Below are positions 1-9,040 of a stretch of DNA of 64,000 nucleotides, one piece after another. The stretch lies in contig NZ_JAROCG010000002.1 of NCBI RefSeq assembly GCF_030433645.1, positions 558,001 to 622,000 of the forward strand, given 5' to 3'. Position numbers and translations under genes: made by a program. Under the pieces are notes generated by a model, which searched no databases, had not been told where the DNA came from, and saw only the letters and a list, made by a program, of their open reading frames with translations. This stretch comes from Arthrobacter burdickii. Lineage in GTDB: Bacteria; Actinomycetota; Actinomycetes; Actinomycetales; Micrococcaceae. Positions within the stretch are counted from its first letter, which is position 1; the number at the start of each line of letters is the position of its first letter.

Positions 1-86
1 TTCATGCTGAGCTGGAAACGTGGGCCCGGTCCCGAGCCGGGGACGTCGGTGTTGCAACCGGCCAGGACCGCGCTCGGACGTGCCCT

Positions 87-2726
87 GTGACGGTTATCGA
101 CGGGCGCTGGCCCTTCGCCGGTCGCGACACGGACGTCGCTTCCATCAGGGCTGTCCTCGCCGAGGAGTCCGGCCGCGGCGTGGTGCTCGTGGGACCGTCG
201 GGCATCGGGAAGACGATGATCGCCCAGCACGTTGTCGGCGGGCTGTCGCGGCACTTCGACCACATCTACCTCCGCGGATCGGCAGCCCACGCCACCACTC
301 CCTACGGTGCCCTGAACGTGCTGCTGGCGGAGCTCGACGAGGACACCGCCCGCAGCCCGCTCCTGGTCCTGGGTGCGCTTCAGCGGATGTTCGAGGGCAA
401 TTCCGCCAAGCGTCGAACCCTCATGCACATCGACGGTGTCGAGGAGATCGACGAACTCTCCGCCACGGTGATCACCTACCTGGCCCGCGTCGGCGCGGTC
501 CGCCTGCTTGTGACCTGCGAGGACCTCCTGCGCGCTCCGGGCGAGTTCTTCGATCTGTGGAAGGACAGCGTCCTCGAGCGGTTCGACATCCAGCCGCTGG
601 CCCTCGACGATGCGACCGAACTGCTCACCACGGCGCTCGGTGCGCCTATCTCCCGTTCGGCGGCACAGGAGCTCTGGGCGTCCAGCGGGGGAAACCCGAA
701 GTACCTCCAGATGGCGACTAAGACCTCCGTAGCCTCCGGCCACCTGTTCCCGTGCGACGGTGTCTGGGTCTCCCGTGACGCTCCCCGCCCCGACTCGGGC
801 CGCTCCGTGGCGGACTGGAGCGCCGCGGAGCTGGCCGCCCTGCCGGCAGAGGACCGCGCGGTCGTCGAGGTTCTCGCCGTGGCGGGACGTGTGCCCCTGG
901 CCGTCCTGCTCACTGCCGTTTCCTCGACGTCCCTCGACGCCCTGCAGGGCGACGGCGTGGTGACGCTCGATCAGGAGGGTGTCCCTCTGGTGAGGCTCAC
1001 GTACGAGGTGTTCGCGCACGTGGTGCGCGCACAGTTGCTCTCCGCCGGCGGCCGGGAGGCGCTGGCGACGGTCAGCGCGGTCCGCGGCGACCCCGCGATG
1101 CCCGTGCAGGGGAGGATCGCCCTCGCAGTCTGGGCGCTCGACCGGGGCGGGTCCTTCGATGCAGCGGAACTCGTGGTCCTTGCACGCCTGGCGAACGATC
1201 ACCGGATCGACGGCGCCGCCGAACGTTTCCTCGATGCGCTACCGGGTACGGAGACCGGCGGCAGGGTACTGATCGAACGCGCCCGGCAACTCTGCACGGA
1301 CGGCCGCGTGGCCGAGGCCCTCGGAACGGTCGAGGAACTCCTCGGGCAGAAACCGTCGGAGGATGTCCCGCTGGAGGACTGGGTGGACGCGCGCCTTCTT
1401 GCCGCACGGTTGAGGGCCCGCACGCACGGCCGGGAGCAGGACGCCGAGGGATTGCTCGACGATGTCGTCGTGCGCCTCCAGCAGGAGCCGGCATCCGAGG
1501 CCACCGCTGACCTGATGGGCAAGGCGGAAGTGCTCCGCATGGAGCTGCATGTCTTCGAGGGGGAGCTCGACCGTGTGTTCGAGCGCGCCGCCGCAGTACT
1601 CGCCTCGAGCGCGGGCAACGCTCGCTGGAGCATCAGGATACGAAGTCTCCAGAGCGTCGCCCAGGCGACGATGGGGGCCCAGGAGCAGGCAGTCGCGGGC
1701 GTCAGGAACGTCGACGCGCGCCTGGCGAACGCCCCAACCGGCCCCTTCGACCGGGAGGCGGCCTCGGTGCACCTGTGCGAGGTGCTCCTGATCGCGGGCT
1801 ACTGGTCGGAGAGTCTCGACCGGGCGGGGATTTCCGGGGACACGACGACGGCGCACCTGTTCGGCGGATCATTGTCGGAGTTCGCAGAGGGCGTGCTGCT
1901 CGCGTACCTGGGCAGGAGCGGCGCGGCCCTCGAGAAGCTGGTTCCCGCCATCAGCCAGTTGCGGATCCGGGACCGGCATGGTTTCCTGCCGCTGGCCGAA
2001 GCCGCCGCGGCCTATGCCCAGGTCCTCGAGGACGCTCCCGACGCCGCGGAGGACCACCTGCGCGGCATCGACCTGACCGGGCAACGCTACTCCTGGCACT
2101 TGCGGCAGGCGGTGCAGTACTTCCGGCTGCTGACCGAGGCCTGGCTCGATCCGTCGGCCGTCGTCGCCGCCGAGTTCCTGGAGCGGGCGATCGACCTCGG
2201 CAGCCGGGGGTACCGGGGCATCGAGCTCTTCTTCCTCAGCCAGGCCGTTCAACTCGGGCAGCACGAAGCGGCGGACCTGCTCGCAGCCACGGCCGCCGCG
2301 TCCGAAGGTCCGTTCGCGCGGCTCGGCGAGGACTTCGCCAAGGGGCTGGCCTCACGCGACCCCGCCGCACTGAAGGAAGCTGCTCGGCGCGCGCTCGACA
2401 GCGGGAACCACAATCTCGCGGGCGACATCGCATCCCTCAGCATCGAGCACCTCGCCGAGACGGACGACCCGATGATCCGGGTACATGCAGAGCAGATCCT
2501 GCGCAAGACCTCCACGCCGGCCCGCCGCCACGTGCGACGGAAACTGCTCAGCGAGCGCGAGCGGGCCATCGCGCGCATGGTGGCACAGGGCGTGCCGAAC
2601 AAGGAGATCGCGCAGAAGGAGCACATCTCGCCGCGAACAGTGGAGGGGCACGTGCACCAGGTCATGTCCAAGCTCGGCCTGTCGAGCCGCAAGCAGCTCT
2701 CGCTCATCTTCGGACAGCAGCAATGA
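87..2726 (+). CDS. LAL-type LuxR-family transcriptional regulator with AAA ATPase domain (first of a pair)
   Basis: An 879-residue protein with the large LuxR (MalT/LAL) layout. An N-terminal P-loop ATPase has Walker A GPSGIGKT at residues 36-43 and a Walker B-like TLMHIDG near residue 112. A long helical, TPR-like middle follows, and a LuxR helix-turn-helix occupies about residues 816-878 (LSERERAIARMVAQG, then PRTVEGHVHQVMSKLGL). Such proteins are ATP-dependent, signal-responsive transcription activators. The GTG at 87 fits the usual short N-terminus before the WPFAGR segment, but the frame is open back to the window edge, so a longer form is possible. The stop overlaps the next start as ATGA, which indicates translational coupling. 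The nearest downstream targets are the polysaccharide genes, so a role there is likely but unproven. Confidence 0.9.
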   Translation: MTVIDGRWPFAGRDTDVASIRAVLAEESGRGVVLVGPSGIGKTMIAQHVVGGLSRHFDHIYLRGSAAHATTPYGALNVLLAELDEDTARSPLLVLGALQRMFEGNSAKRRTLMHIDGVEEIDELSATVITYLARVGAVRLLVTCEDLLRAPGEFFDLWKDSVLERFDIQPLALDDATELLTTALGAPISRSAAQELWASSGGNPKYLQMATKTSVASGHLFPCDGVWVSRDAPRPDSGRSVADWSAAELAALPAEDRAVVEVLAVAGRVPLAVLLTAVSSTSLDALQGDGVVTLDQEGVPLVRLTYEVFAHVVRAQLLSAGGREALATVSAVRGDPAMPVQGRIALAVWALDRGGSFDAAELVVLARLANDHRIDGAAERFLDALPGTETGGRVLIERARQLCTDGRVAEALGTVEELLGQKPSEDVPLEDWVDARLLAARLRARTHGREQDAEGLLDDVVVRLQQEPASEATADLMGKAEVLRMELHVFEGELDRVFERAAAVLASSAGNARWSIRIRSLQSVAQATMGAQEQAVAGVRNVDARLANAPTGPFDREAASVHLCEVLLIAGYWSESLDRAGISGDTTTAHLFGGSLSEFAEGVLLAYLGRSGAALEKLVPAISQLRIRDRHGFLPLAEAAAAYAQVLEDAPDAAEDHLRGIDLTGQRYSWHLRQAVQYFRLLTEAWLDPSAVVAAEFLERAIDLGSRGYRGIELFFLSQAVQLGQHEAADLLAATAAASEGPFARLGEDFAKGLASRDPAALKEAARRALDSGNHNLAGDIASLSIEHLAETDDPMIRVHAEQILRKTSTPARRHVRRKLLSERERAIARMVAQGVPNKEIAQKEHISPRTVEGHVHQVMSKLGLSSRKQLSLIFGQQQ

Positions 2727-5404
2727 CCGCCGCGGGATCCGCCGTCGACCTCGTCGGTCGCGCACCACTCGTCAAGGAAATCGTCACCGCTCTCGGCGAC
2801 ACGGGCGGCTTCGGCGCCATGATCGTCGGCGGGGCCGGAGTGGGGAAGACCGCTGTGGCACGATCGGTCGTGGAGCACCTGCGCTGGACAGCGCCGGTGC
2901 TGCGCGTGACCGGCGGCGCTTCGCTGCGCAGGATACCCTTCGGCGCCCTGGCACCCTACCTCCACACGCTCTCCGGTTCCGAGGCGGCATCGCCCGTCGC
3001 GATCCTTCGCGCCATGATGGGGCACCTGTCGCCAGGAGGGACGGGCCGTGCTCAGCACCCGGCCCTGCTGGTGATCGATGACGCGCACGAACTCGACGAC
3101 AGTTCGAGCGCCCTGCTGGCCCAGCTGGTCAGTGCGCGTCGTGCCAAGGTGCTCCTGATGATCCGGCACACCCTGACGGCGCCTGCCGAGTTCCGCAACC
3201 TGAGCGCCGACGGCCTCCTGACGCGCTTCGACCTCGGGCCGCTGGATACGGATGCCGTCACAACCCTCTGTTCCCAGGTGCTCGGCGGACCCGTCCTGAC
3301 CGGCACCACACACGCGCTGGCGCTGGCGACGGGCGGAAATCCGCTGTTCCTCCGGACGCTGGTGGAACAGAGCCTGGTGGGAACGGGTTACCTCGTCCGG
3401 CGCAACGGTGTCTGGCGTCTTGCCGATGAACAGCCGAGGGTACACCTGCGGCTCGGCGACCTCATCCGCGCGCAGCTCCGGCTGCGCAGCGCCGCCGACC
3501 TGAAGGCACTGGAGGTCGTCTCCCTCGCGGAACCGATCGCTCTCGACGCCGTCGCGCAGGTTGTCGATGCCGACGCCCTGCAACGGTTGAGGGACGATCG
3601 CCTGATCGTCGTCGGACCGGGGCCGGAGGCCCCCGTCTCTCTGGAGCATCCTCTCTACGGTGAGGTTCTCCGCTGCCAGGTACCCGCTGCCCGCAGCCTG
3701 ATGATCCGCCGGAGAGTGCTCGACGTTCTGGACCCGGGGTCGCAGTCCCTGGAGGGATTCCTGCGGACAGTCTCCTGGGGACTCGATTGCGGTGTTCCTC
3801 CCGATGACGAGGCCCTCCTCAAGGCCGCCGTCATTGCCAACGGGCTCCGGCACCACGACCTCGCCCTCCGGGCTGCCCGTGCGGTGTCCGCCCCGGGGCT
3901 TCGCGAGCGTGCCCTCCTCGAGGTGGCCCGAGCGGAGGGCGGTAGGGGCAAGCTCGCCTATGCGCAGGAACTCGTGGACGAGGCGATGCGGCGCTGCACC
4001 GACCTGCGCCTCGCGAAGGACGCCACACTGTTGTCCCTAGAACTCAAGCTGAAGTCCCGAGCCTCGGACCAGGGACTGCGCGACGACGTGGACCGCTGGA
4101 GGTCGCTCATCAGCCGCCTGCAGCTGGGGGAGGACTCCCGGGTGACGGCGGAAGGCATTGCGCAGTCCCAGCTCGGGTGCCGGATCCTCGAATGCCACCT
4201 CCGTCTCCACGAGGGACGCTTCGACGGCGCCGAGGATGAACTGCGCGCCATCATCGCCGATCCCCAGGGAACTCCCGAGACGCGGGGAGGAGCCATGATC
4301 GTGCTCGCCGAACTGCTCGGCAGCATGGGGCGCTCCGTGGAGGGCAGTACCTACTCGGGCATGGCGCTGGACATCATCGAGGCCGAGGGCGCTGACCTGC
4401 TGGGATACCGTGGATTCGCCGTGGGCCGACACCTCATCACGCTGTCCCAGAGCGGGCGCGGGGCGGATGCGAGGGCCGTGATCCAGGCGCACTCGGGGGC
4501 CCATCCGTTCAGCATCGTCTACTTCGCGGGGCTGGGCGACGTCGCCGACGGCATCACCGCGCTCCGGGCCGCCCGGAACATCGAAGCGCGGGACAAGTTC
4601 CTGCTCGCGCTGGAGGCGCTCAGGGATTCCGACGTCACACAGGTGACGACGCTCCTGCTGGGGCTGGGGGCATACGCCTGCGCGCTTGCCGGCGACACTA
4701 CCCGCGCATCCGCCCTGGTGGAGGAGTTCGAGCGGGTGCCGAAGGGGGGCTCGCGCACGATGCGCCTAGGCGGGCGCATCTTCGCCACCGCGGCCGCGGC
4801 CCTGCTGGGCGACGGTCCCGGTGCGCGCGGCGACCTGCTCACTCTCGCCGCGACGGCTGAGAAGGACCAGATGATGGAGCTGGCAGTCACGGCACTTCGG
4901 CTGTCCCTCCTGCTCGGCGACATGGATGCCATTGCCCCCCTCATCAGGGTCCTGCAGGGCTTCGAGGGCCCAGGAGCGAAGGACCTGCTGGATTTCGCAG
5001 TGGCAGCCGAGGCGAAGGACGCCGATGCGATGGCCCGCGCCGCCACCATCGCGGGTGAGCACGGGAACGTGGCCTTCGAATTCGTCGGCCTGTCCCTCGT
5101 CCTGCAGCTCACGGGTGAGCAGGGCTCGACCCGCCATGCCCGTGCGATCCAGCGCCGTCTGGTGACGCTGGGGGAGCAGCGGGAAGGACCGGTCTCGCTT
5201 CCGCTCGCATCGACATCACCCGCACTGGCCACCTCCCGCCTCACCCCGACGGAGCGCACGATCGTCGCGCTCGTGAACGAGGGTTACTCGAACCGCGAGA
5301 TCGCGGACGCGAAGAGCGTCTCGGTTCGAACAGTCGAAGGCCACCTTTACCGGATCTTCGCAAAGCTCGGGGTCAACCGCCGAGAGGACCTGCGCGAGCC
5401 CTGA
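2723..5404 (+). CDS. LAL-type LuxR-family transcriptional regulator with AAA ATPase domain (second of a pair)
   Basis: An 893-residue paralogue-like partner of the preceding gene, starting at the ATG inside the ATGA overlap at 2723-2726. Walker A is GGAGVGKT at residues 36-43 and Walker B is ALLVIDDAHELD near residue 115. A long alpha-helical region follows, and the LuxR DNA-binding domain lies at about residues 838-890 (LTPTERTIVALVNEG, VRTVEGHLYRIFAKLGV). An open frame extends upstream to 1775, but that stretch is an out-of-frame shadow of the first regulator and lacks the family N-terminus. Two coupled LAL proteins could act together or as a heteromer; the sequence does not decide this. 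The gene ends 13 bp before a tandem DNA repeat in front of the sugar transferase operon, a candidate binding region. Confidence 0.9.
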   Translation: MTAAGSAVDLVGRAPLVKEIVTALGDTGGFGAMIVGGAGVGKTAVARSVVEHLRWTAPVLRVTGGASLRRIPFGALAPYLHTLSGSEAASPVAILRAMMGHLSPGGTGRAQHPALLVIDDAHELDDSSSALLAQLVSARRAKVLLMIRHTLTAPAEFRNLSADGLLTRFDLGPLDTDAVTTLCSQVLGGPVLTGTTHALALATGGNPLFLRTLVEQSLVGTGYLVRRNGVWRLADEQPRVHLRLGDLIRAQLRLRSAADLKALEVVSLAEPIALDAVAQVVDADALQRLRDDRLIVVGPGPEAPVSLEHPLYGEVLRCQVPAARSLMIRRRVLDVLDPGSQSLEGFLRTVSWGLDCGVPPDDEALLKAAVIANGLRHHDLALRAARAVSAPGLRERALLEVARAEGGRGKLAYAQELVDEAMRRCTDLRLAKDATLLSLELKLKSRASDQGLRDDVDRWRSLISRLQLGEDSRVTAEGIAQSQLGCRILECHLRLHEGRFDGAEDELRAIIADPQGTPETRGGAMIVLAELLGSMGRSVEGSTYSGMALDIIEAEGADLLGYRGFAVGRHLITLSQSGRGADARAVIQAHSGAHPFSIVYFAGLGDVADGITALRAARNIEARDKFLLALEALRDSDVTQVTTLLLGLGAYACALAGDTTRASALVEEFERVPKGGSRTMRLGGRIFATAAAALLGDGPGARGDLLTLAATAEKDQMMELAVTALRLSLLLGDMDAIAPLIRVLQGFEGPGAKDLLDFAVAAEAKDADAMARAATIAGEHGNVAFEFVGLSLVLQLTGEQGSTRHARAIQRRLVTLGEQREGPVSLPLASTSPALATSRLTPTERTIVALVNEGYSNREIADAKSVSVRTVEGHLYRIFAKLGVNRREDLREP

Positions 5405-5417
5405 TCGGCCCGCAGCA

Positions 5418-5497
5418 CGTAGTCCGAGTGCCCCTGCGTAATGCCCGCGCGTAGTCTAAGTGCCCCTACGTAATGCCCACGCGTAGTACGCAGGTAG
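5418..5497 (+). repeat. Tandem 32-bp repeat upstream of the polysaccharide operon (2.5 copies)
   Basis: Unit 1 (5418-5449) and unit 2 (5450-5481) are adjacent, each 32 bp, and differ at only a few positions. A third partial copy starts at 5482 with CGTAGTAC. Each unit opens with CGTAGT and carries TGCCCCT(A/G)CGTAATGCCC. The array lies between the second LuxR-type regulator and the promoter-like block at 5535. Iterated sites of this size are typical of activator binding regions; that role is inference. Confidence 0.7.
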
Positions 5498-5534
5498 TTC
5501 TGCTCTAAGCCCCCCGGATCAGTCGCGTAGGTCT

Positions 5535-5568
5535 TACTCGTGTGCAGCTGAAACCCCCTCCCTAGGAT
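5535..5568 (+). promoter_or_regulatory. Promoter-like element, copy 1 (shared with 9041-9074)
   Basis: TACTCGTGT (5535-5543), an 18-nt gap, then CTAGGAT with a TAGGAT -10-like hexamer (5563-5568). The same 9-mer, the same gap and CTAGGCT occur at 9041-9074. Downstream leaders are also alike, ending in GGTCTCAC just before an ATG in both places. Conservation of the motif, its spacing and the leader indicates a duplicated promoter under common control. No transcription start is known. Confidence 0.6.
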
Positions 5569-5625
5569 TTTCGCAAGAGCTTTGGAAACAAAGCTGGGGA
5601 AATTCCGAAGAATCGGGTCTCACAC

Positions 5626-5715
5626 ATGTGTCGTCCATTGTGCAAAATTCGCCGCCTATTCCAAGTAAAACCCCTCCAGGGAATGGTCATCGCTTTCCAG
5701 GGGGGTACACCGTGA
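5626..5715 (+). CDS. Possible 29-codon leader ORF overlapping the sugar transferase start
   Basis: ATG at 5626 opens a 29-codon frame (MCRPLCKIRRLFQVK...) ending in TGA at 5713-5715. That stop overlaps the preferred GTG start (5712) of the sugar transferase as GTGA. The ATG follows GGTCTCACAC, the counterpart of the GGTCTCAC that precedes the lipoprotein ATG at 9124, so it sits where translation starts in the paralogous leader. There is no clear Shine-Dalgarno sequence. The peptide has no recognised family. It could couple or attenuate expression of the operon, or be a chance frame. Confidence 0.35.
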   Translation: MCRPLCKIRRLFQVKPLQGMVIAFQGGTP

Positions 5716-7202
5716 CGCAGATGCACAGCGCCTTCGGTGGATTCACTGCGGTCCCAGGGATCGCTGCGGCCCATCAGCCGGCGGCCCTGTCGGGCACCGC
5801 CTGGCGCCGCCGCTACCAGGTCTCGCTGCTGGCCTCGGACTCCGTGCTCATCGTGGGGGTCCTGCTGCTGGCGGTGAACGTCCTGACACTCCACGCCGGC
5901 ATCGAGACACTCACGGACGTCCTCGGACTCGGCGGCACGATGGCGGTCGGCTGGCTGACGATGATGTCGCTTTTCCGGACCCGTGACGCCCGCCTGGTCG
6001 GCACAGGCGCCGGCGAGTACAAGAAGGTCATCCGCGCGAGCAGTGCCACCTTCGCCGCGGCGGCAGTCGCCGTCGTCCTCCTGGACCTCGAGCACTTCCG
6101 GGGCCTACTCGTCCTCGCACTGCCGTCCGGCACGCTCCTCCTGCTGTCCAGCCGTTGGCTGTGGCGCCAGTGGCTGGTGCACCAGAGCAGGCTCGGGCAT
6201 TACCTCTCGAAGGTCGTGGTCGTCGGACGGCCCACGGACGTCCGTTATGTGGCCGCCCAGCTGGCGAAGAACTCCGGCGCCGCCTACACCGTGGTCGGTG
6301 CCGTCTACGAGGGCAGGACCAACCCGGCAGCGCTGCAGACGGGAGACCGAGTGGTCCCCGTGATCAGCGGGCTCCGGAAGATCGAGGACTTCGTCGCTCT
6401 TACGGGAGCGGACGCCGTCATCGTCGCCGGGCACCTGCGCAAGGGCAGCTCCTACATCCGGGAGCTCGGGTGGCGCCTCGAGGGGTCCTCGACCGAACTG
6501 GTGCTCGCGTCCGCTCTGACCAACGTCGCCGGTCCGCGCATCACCATGCGGCCGGTCGAGGGCCTGCCCCTCATGCACGTCGAACTCCCGCACTTCACCG
6601 GGGGCCGCCACGTCCTCAAGAGGGCCATGGACATCGTTCTCTCGGCCACCGCGCTGGTAGTCCTGGCGCCGCTGTTCCTCGTCCTGTCGGTCGCCATCCG
6701 GCTCGATTCACCGGGCCCGGCGTTCTTCGTCCAGGAGCGGGCAGGCAAGGACTCGGCAGTGTTCCGCATGGTCAAATTCCGATCCATGGTTACCACGGCC
6801 GAGGACGAGCTCGAGCTCCTGAAGGAGCAGAACGAGGGCAGTGGTGTGCTGTTCAAGATGCGGGATGACCCACGGGTCACCCGGATCGGACGCATCATAC
6901 GGAAATACTCGCTCGACGAGCTCCCCCAGTTCTGGAACGTGCTGCGCGGTGACATGTCCCTCGTGGGGCCGCGGCCGCCGCTCGTCAGCGAAGTCTCCGG
7001 TTACGAGGAGCACACGCACCGTCGCCTCCTGATCAAACCCGGACTCACCGGTCTGTGGCAGGTGAGCGGACGTTCGGACCTCGACTGGGAGGAAAGCATC
7101 CGGCTCGACCTCTACTACGTGGAGAACTGGTCGGTCGCCGGAGACCTGATCATCATGTGGCGCACGTTCAAGGTGATGCTTCAGCCTGTGGGTGCGTACT
7201 GA
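5712..7202 (+). CDS. Exopolysaccharide polyprenyl-phosphate sugar-1-phosphate transferase (initiating glycosyltransferase)
   Basis: A polyisoprenyl-phosphate hexose-1-phosphate transferase that should start repeat-unit assembly on undecaprenyl phosphate at the inner membrane. The N-terminus has several transmembrane helices, followed by a Rossmann-like region (KVVVVGRPTDVRYVAAQL). The catalytic domain begins near residue 303 (KRAMDIVLSATALVVLAPLF) and carries SPGPAFFVQERAGK, VKFRSM and DELPQFWNVLRGDMSLVGP, the hallmarks of the WcaJ/ExoY (bacterial sugar transferase) family. GTG 5712 is preferred because a strong AGGGGGG site lies 7 nt upstream (496 residues). The frame also allows GTG 5628, which lacks a ribosome site. 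It is the first structural gene after the two LuxR regulators and probably heads the operon 5.7-9.0 kb. Confidence 0.93.
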   Translation: MTQMHSAFGGFTAVPGIAAAHQPAALSGTAWRRRYQVSLLASDSVLIVGVLLLAVNVLTLHAGIETLTDVLGLGGTMAVGWLTMMSLFRTRDARLVGTGAGEYKKVIRASSATFAAAAVAVVLLDLEHFRGLLVLALPSGTLLLLSSRWLWRQWLVHQSRLGHYLSKVVVVGRPTDVRYVAAQLAKNSGAAYTVVGAVYEGRTNPAALQTGDRVVPVISGLRKIEDFVALTGADAVIVAGHLRKGSSYIRELGWRLEGSSTELVLASALTNVAGPRITMRPVEGLPLMHVELPHFTGGRHVLKRAMDIVLSATALVVLAPLFLVLSVAIRLDSPGPAFFVQERAGKDSAVFRMVKFRSMVTTAEDELELLKEQNEGSGVLFKMRDDPRVTRIGRIIRKYSLDELPQFWNVLRGDMSLVGPRPPLVSEVSGYEEHTHRRLLIKPGLTGLWQVSGRSDLDWEESIRLDLYYVENWSVAGDLIIMWRTFKVMLQPVGAY

Positions 7203-7282
7203 TGTGCCCCTCTCCGTCAAGGAACCACGCGCCTCGGTCGGCAGCTCCTCCCGCGGCCGGCGGCAGCAGCCAAGGAGGCTCC

Positions 7283-7729
7283 ATGGGAATCCGGATCGGG
7301 TATGCGGCCGGTGCATTCGACCTGTTCCACATAGGACACCTCAACCTGCTCCGGCATGCCAAGAGCGAGTGCGACTTCCTCATCGCGGGTGTCGTGTCCG
7401 ATGAACTGCTCGAGAAGAACAAGGGCAAGCGTCCGGTCATCCCCCTGATCGAACGGCTCGAGATCGTGCAGAGCGTGCAGTTCGTCGATCGTGCCGTGGC
7501 CGAGGCCGCCCCCACGAAGCTCGACATGTGGAAGCAACTCGGGTTCAACGTCTTCTTCAAGGGCGACGACTGGAAGGGCACTCCCCAGGGGCTTGCCCTC
7601 GAGGAGACCTTCGCCCGGGTAGGTGTCGAGGTCGTCTACTTCCCGTACACCGTCCACACCTCGAGTACGTTCCTGCGGCGGACCCTGGAGCTCCTCAACG
7701 CTCCGGTGGCCCGCGAATCCACACCCTGA
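7283..7729 (+). CDS. TagD-like cytidylyltransferase family nucleotidyltransferase
   Basis: A 148-residue enzyme of the glycerol-3-phosphate cytidylyltransferase (TagD)/nucleotidyltransferase superfamily. The N-terminal motif GAFDLFHIGHLNLLRHAK contains the catalytic HIGH signature, KGDDWKG lies mid-protein, and SSTFLRR near the C-terminus matches the ISSTxxR nucleotide-binding motif. The start is the ATG at 7283, preceded by AAGGAGG at 7272-7278; upstream in-frame codons overlap the sugar transferase and are not needed. It should activate a phospho-alcohol or phospho-sugar with CTP. The substrate cannot be read from sequence, but the CDP-alcohol transferase at 16.6 kb is an obvious consumer of a CDP-linked product. 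Confidence 0.88.
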   Translation: MGIRIGYAAGAFDLFHIGHLNLLRHAKSECDFLIAGVVSDELLEKNKGKRPVIPLIERLEIVQSVQFVDRAVAEAAPTKLDMWKQLGFNVFFKGDDWKGTPQGLALEETFARVGVEVVYFPYTVHTSSTFLRRTLELLNAPVARESTP

Positions 7730-7780
7730 ACTACACCGCCACCTGACCGACGTGCTTGCACCGACCGACTGGAGTCCATC

Positions 7781-8959
7781 ATGTATCTGCTGTCGTCTCA
7801 CCAGAAGCCCCTCCGCATCGCACTTGTCGGAACCCGCGGGGTGCCGGCCCGTTACGGAGGATTCGAGACCTGCGTCGAGGAGGTCGGGCAGCGTCTTGCC
7901 GCGCGCGGTCACGAGGTGATCGTGTATTGCCGGACCACGGAGGATACGACCCATGCCGCGACCGAGTACAAGGGCATGACACTCGTCTACCTCCCCGCGC
8001 TCAAGAAAAGGTCGCTCGAGACACTCAGCCACACCGGGCTTTCGGCAGGCCACCTGTTCTTCAAGCGCGCGGATGCTGCAATCGTGTTCAACTCGGCGAA
8101 CTCCCCCTGGCTGCCCGTCCTGCGCGCGGCAGGCATACCGGTCGCGACCCACGTGGACGGCCTCGAGTGGAAGCGCGCCAAGTGGGGGACGCTGGGCAAG
8201 AGGTACTACCGGGTCGCCGAGTCGCTCGCGGTCCGATGGTCCGATGCGCTCATCGCGGATGCCGCCGGCATCCAGGACTACTACCGCCAGGAGTTCGGCG
8301 TCGACAGCACGTACCTGGCGTACGGGGCTCCGATCCTCGAGGGCGGAGCGTCGCACCGCCTTCCGGAGCTGGACCTCACCCCACGCGGATACCACCTCGT
8401 GGTGGCCCGTTTCGAACCTGAGAACCACGTCCACGTGATCGTCGACGGGTATGTCCGCAGCAAGGCCGAGCTGCCGCTGATCGTCGTCGGCTCCGCCCCG
8501 TATTCCGACGACTACACGCGGCTCGTCACCTCGCTGGGTGACGAGCGGGTACGTTTTGTCGGCGGCGTGTGGGACCAGGAGCTCCTCGATCAGCTGTACG
8601 CCAACGCCCGCATCTACTGGCACGGGCATTCGGTCGGCGGCACCAACCCCTCACTCCTGCGAGCGATGGGTGCGGGCGTCGCGACGAATGCCTTCGATGT
8701 GAACTTCAACCGCGAGGTTCTGGGCGCCAACGGAGAGTACTTCGCCGATGCCGCGGCGATCCCCGCGCTCGTACACGCCGCGGAAGCCTCGGTCTCGGAC
8801 ACGATGCTCCGCGGCAAGAAGTCCCAGGCGGACGCCCTGGCCTACGACTGGGATCGGGTTGCGGAGGGTTACGAGCAGCTCTGTTTCGACCTCGTAGGCC
8901 GCCGTGGGGCACGGGGCCGACGCTCCGGCGCGTTCCCGCTTTCCCACACCGTTTCCTGA
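7781..8959 (+). CDS. GT4-type glycosyltransferase with DUF1972 (rhamnosyltransferase-like) N-terminus
   Basis: A 392-residue cytoplasmic glycosyltransferase. The N-terminal IALVGTRGVPARYGGFETCV is the DUF1972 signature of rhamnosyltransferase-like GT4 enzymes, and the C-terminal Rossmann half carries YHLVVARFEPENH and WHGHSVGGTNPSLLRAM. ATG 7781 is preceded by GGAG at 7769-7772. It lies 51 bp after the nucleotidyltransferase, so it probably belongs to the same transcript and adds a sugar to the lipid-linked repeat unit. Donor and acceptor are unknown. The segment after the gene (8960-9123) holds the second copy of the promoter-like leader. Confidence 0.9.
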   Translation: MYLLSSHQKPLRIALVGTRGVPARYGGFETCVEEVGQRLAARGHEVIVYCRTTEDTTHAATEYKGMTLVYLPALKKRSLETLSHTGLSAGHLFFKRADAAIVFNSANSPWLPVLRAAGIPVATHVDGLEWKRAKWGTLGKRYYRVAESLAVRWSDALIADAAGIQDYYRQEFGVDSTYLAYGAPILEGGASHRLPELDLTPRGYHLVVARFEPENHVHVIVDGYVRSKAELPLIVVGSAPYSDDYTRLVTSLGDERVRFVGGVWDQELLDQLYANARIYWHGHSVGGTNPSLLRAMGAGVATNAFDVNFNREVLGANGEYFADAAAIPALVHAAEASVSDTMLRGKKSQADALAYDWDRVAEGYEQLCFDLVGRRGARGRRSGAFPLSHTVS

Positions 8960-9040
8960 TACCGAGCGGCCGGCCTTTGCAGCCACTACGTGAAATCGCA
9001 ATGGTTCGAACAGGGATTCCGGAGGGGTTCAGGTAGTTGC

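Noticed and set aside
2249-3856. 535-codon open frame on the - strand
   Set aside because: It lies antisense to the LuxR genes, has no family features, and is explained by GC-rich third positions.
5628-5711. Longer sugar transferase starting at GTG 5628
   Set aside because: No ribosome site and an untypical Pro-rich extension; GTG 5712 has AGGGGGG at good spacing. It remains a possible alternative.
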